This document shows, in pieces, positions 63,061 through 64,000 of a stretch of DNA of 64,000 bases (position 1 is its first letter; each line of letters opens with the position of its first letter). The notes beneath the pieces are model-generated. The model searched no databases, was not told the origin of the DNA, and was given only the letters and a program-made list of their open reading frames with translations. The position numbers and the translations under genes are program-made. The DNA lies in assembly GCA_017590115.1 (NCBI GenBank), contig JAGGNK010006559.1, forward strand, positions 5,687,642-5,751,641, written 5' to 3'. The stretch is from Montifringilla adamsi. Its lineage: Eukaryota; Chordata; Aves; Passeriformes; Passeridae.

Positions 63061-64000
63061 AACAATGGATATCATCCGGCTGGTCTGTTCCACAGATTTA
63101 GGGATGCTTTTTTATTTCATTACCACCAACAATGGGTTGTTTTAATCAGATAAAATTTTGCAACTGGATTGTAACTGGAGGTTACGCTTCCAATGAAGAG
63201 ACTGATCAGGATAAGGGAAGGAATCAGCCATGACTTCCAGTTTAATCCAGCCATTTCAGTGTCTAATATATCACCTCACTTGGTGTCAGTCAACAGACAC
63301 AGTCTATCCCATGATTTCACAAGGGCAATCAAGCAATGGTCACATAGTAACAAATTTGGAGAACTCTGTTGGCATTGTCTGTGACCTTAGCTCACCACTG
63401 TGAAAGATAAGCTGCCCACAGGGCAGTAGCCAAAGAGCCCAGCTCAGCAACAAGAGCCCTTTATAAGAAACATGGACAAGGTTAGGAATGAGGAATTGCA
63501 AGGCAGAACTTTCATCACAGTAATTTTGCTGGACTACTCCACAGGGAGCCATAGAGAGAGCTAGGGAGCCTCAGACAGCAGACATTCCAGGATCCATAAG
63601 TTTGTAAATACTTCCCCTGAACCAAAGTCCCCCTTCAGAACACAAGTAAACTTTAGGAAAGTCTTAAATCCCATTTTATGTGGCTTAGGACCATTTCTTA
63701 TTAGAGCTAGGAAGACTAGATATAAATCTCTGTCCAAAACAGTAATCCTCTTATATTTCATTACTAGCACCACAAGCCTCTGTGAAGTGGTCTCTATCAG
63801 ATCCATAATAACACTGAGTTGTGGCTAAGCTCTCTATCCCAAGTTCAGTTACAGCAAACCCACTAACACATTAAATCTGTGCCTGCCTTTGATTTATTAG
63901 TACTCCCTAAGCCTTTCCACAGTCAGGTATAGGTCTGAGGCAGCAGCTAGCAGCTGAAAAGAAAGGTAAAAGATATTCTAGCATCACATTTCTGCTGTGC
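63061..64000. other. Intergenic stretch, nothing recognised
   Basis: AT-rich DNA without a recognised repeat, RNA gene or exon to the window end. Confidence 0.6.

Noticed and set aside
40606..64000. Exons of the next gene (RAB12 is the downstream neighbour of PTPRM in human)
   Set aside because: No Rab GTPase motif or other recognisable exon was found on either strand. The neighbour probably lies beyond the window.

Overview
The window is bird nuclear DNA. It carries many CR1 (chicken repeat 1) LINE copies, AT-rich introns with GT-AG borders, and exons whose products are nearly identical to mammalian PTPRM. The species cannot be named from sequence alone.

Region 1, positions 1 to about 40,600, is the 3' half of PTPRM on the + strand. 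PTPRM is receptor-type protein tyrosine phosphatase mu, a homophilic cell-adhesion receptor. Eleven coding exons (6475 to 39755) encode the last 479 residues plus a split glycine. They cover most of catalytic domain D1 and all of domain D2. Counting back from the stop against the human length of 1452 (from memory) puts the cysteine of the D1 [10 protein letters not shown] motif at 1095 and the WPD-loop aspartate at 1063, the known catalytic residues. All exons are in frame with intact splice sites. The ectodomain, membrane segment, juxtamembrane region and the start of D1 lie upstream of the window. The 3' UTR runs to about 40,600 and has two AATAAA signals, an AU-rich nonamer and a Pumilio-type site.

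Region 2, about 40,600 to 64,000, lies downstream of PTPRM, and no convincing coding exon was found there. It holds several CR1 copies, a decayed solo LTR of an avian ERVL-like element, an old L3/CR1-type reverse transcriptase relic, a recent 105-bp-period tandem duplication, a 24-bp perfect inverted repeat next to a 45-bp tandem repeat, a 21-base G run and a TA-rich microsatellite.

The most notable structures are two nested CR1-into-CR1 insertions (26860-27275 and 61203-63060), the matching intron positions of D1 and D2, the 53.4-53.5 kb hairpin, and MIR-type SINE relics in the PTPRM introns. I found no evidence of a previously undescribed gene system. The remaining open reading frames look like chance or repeat-derived frames.
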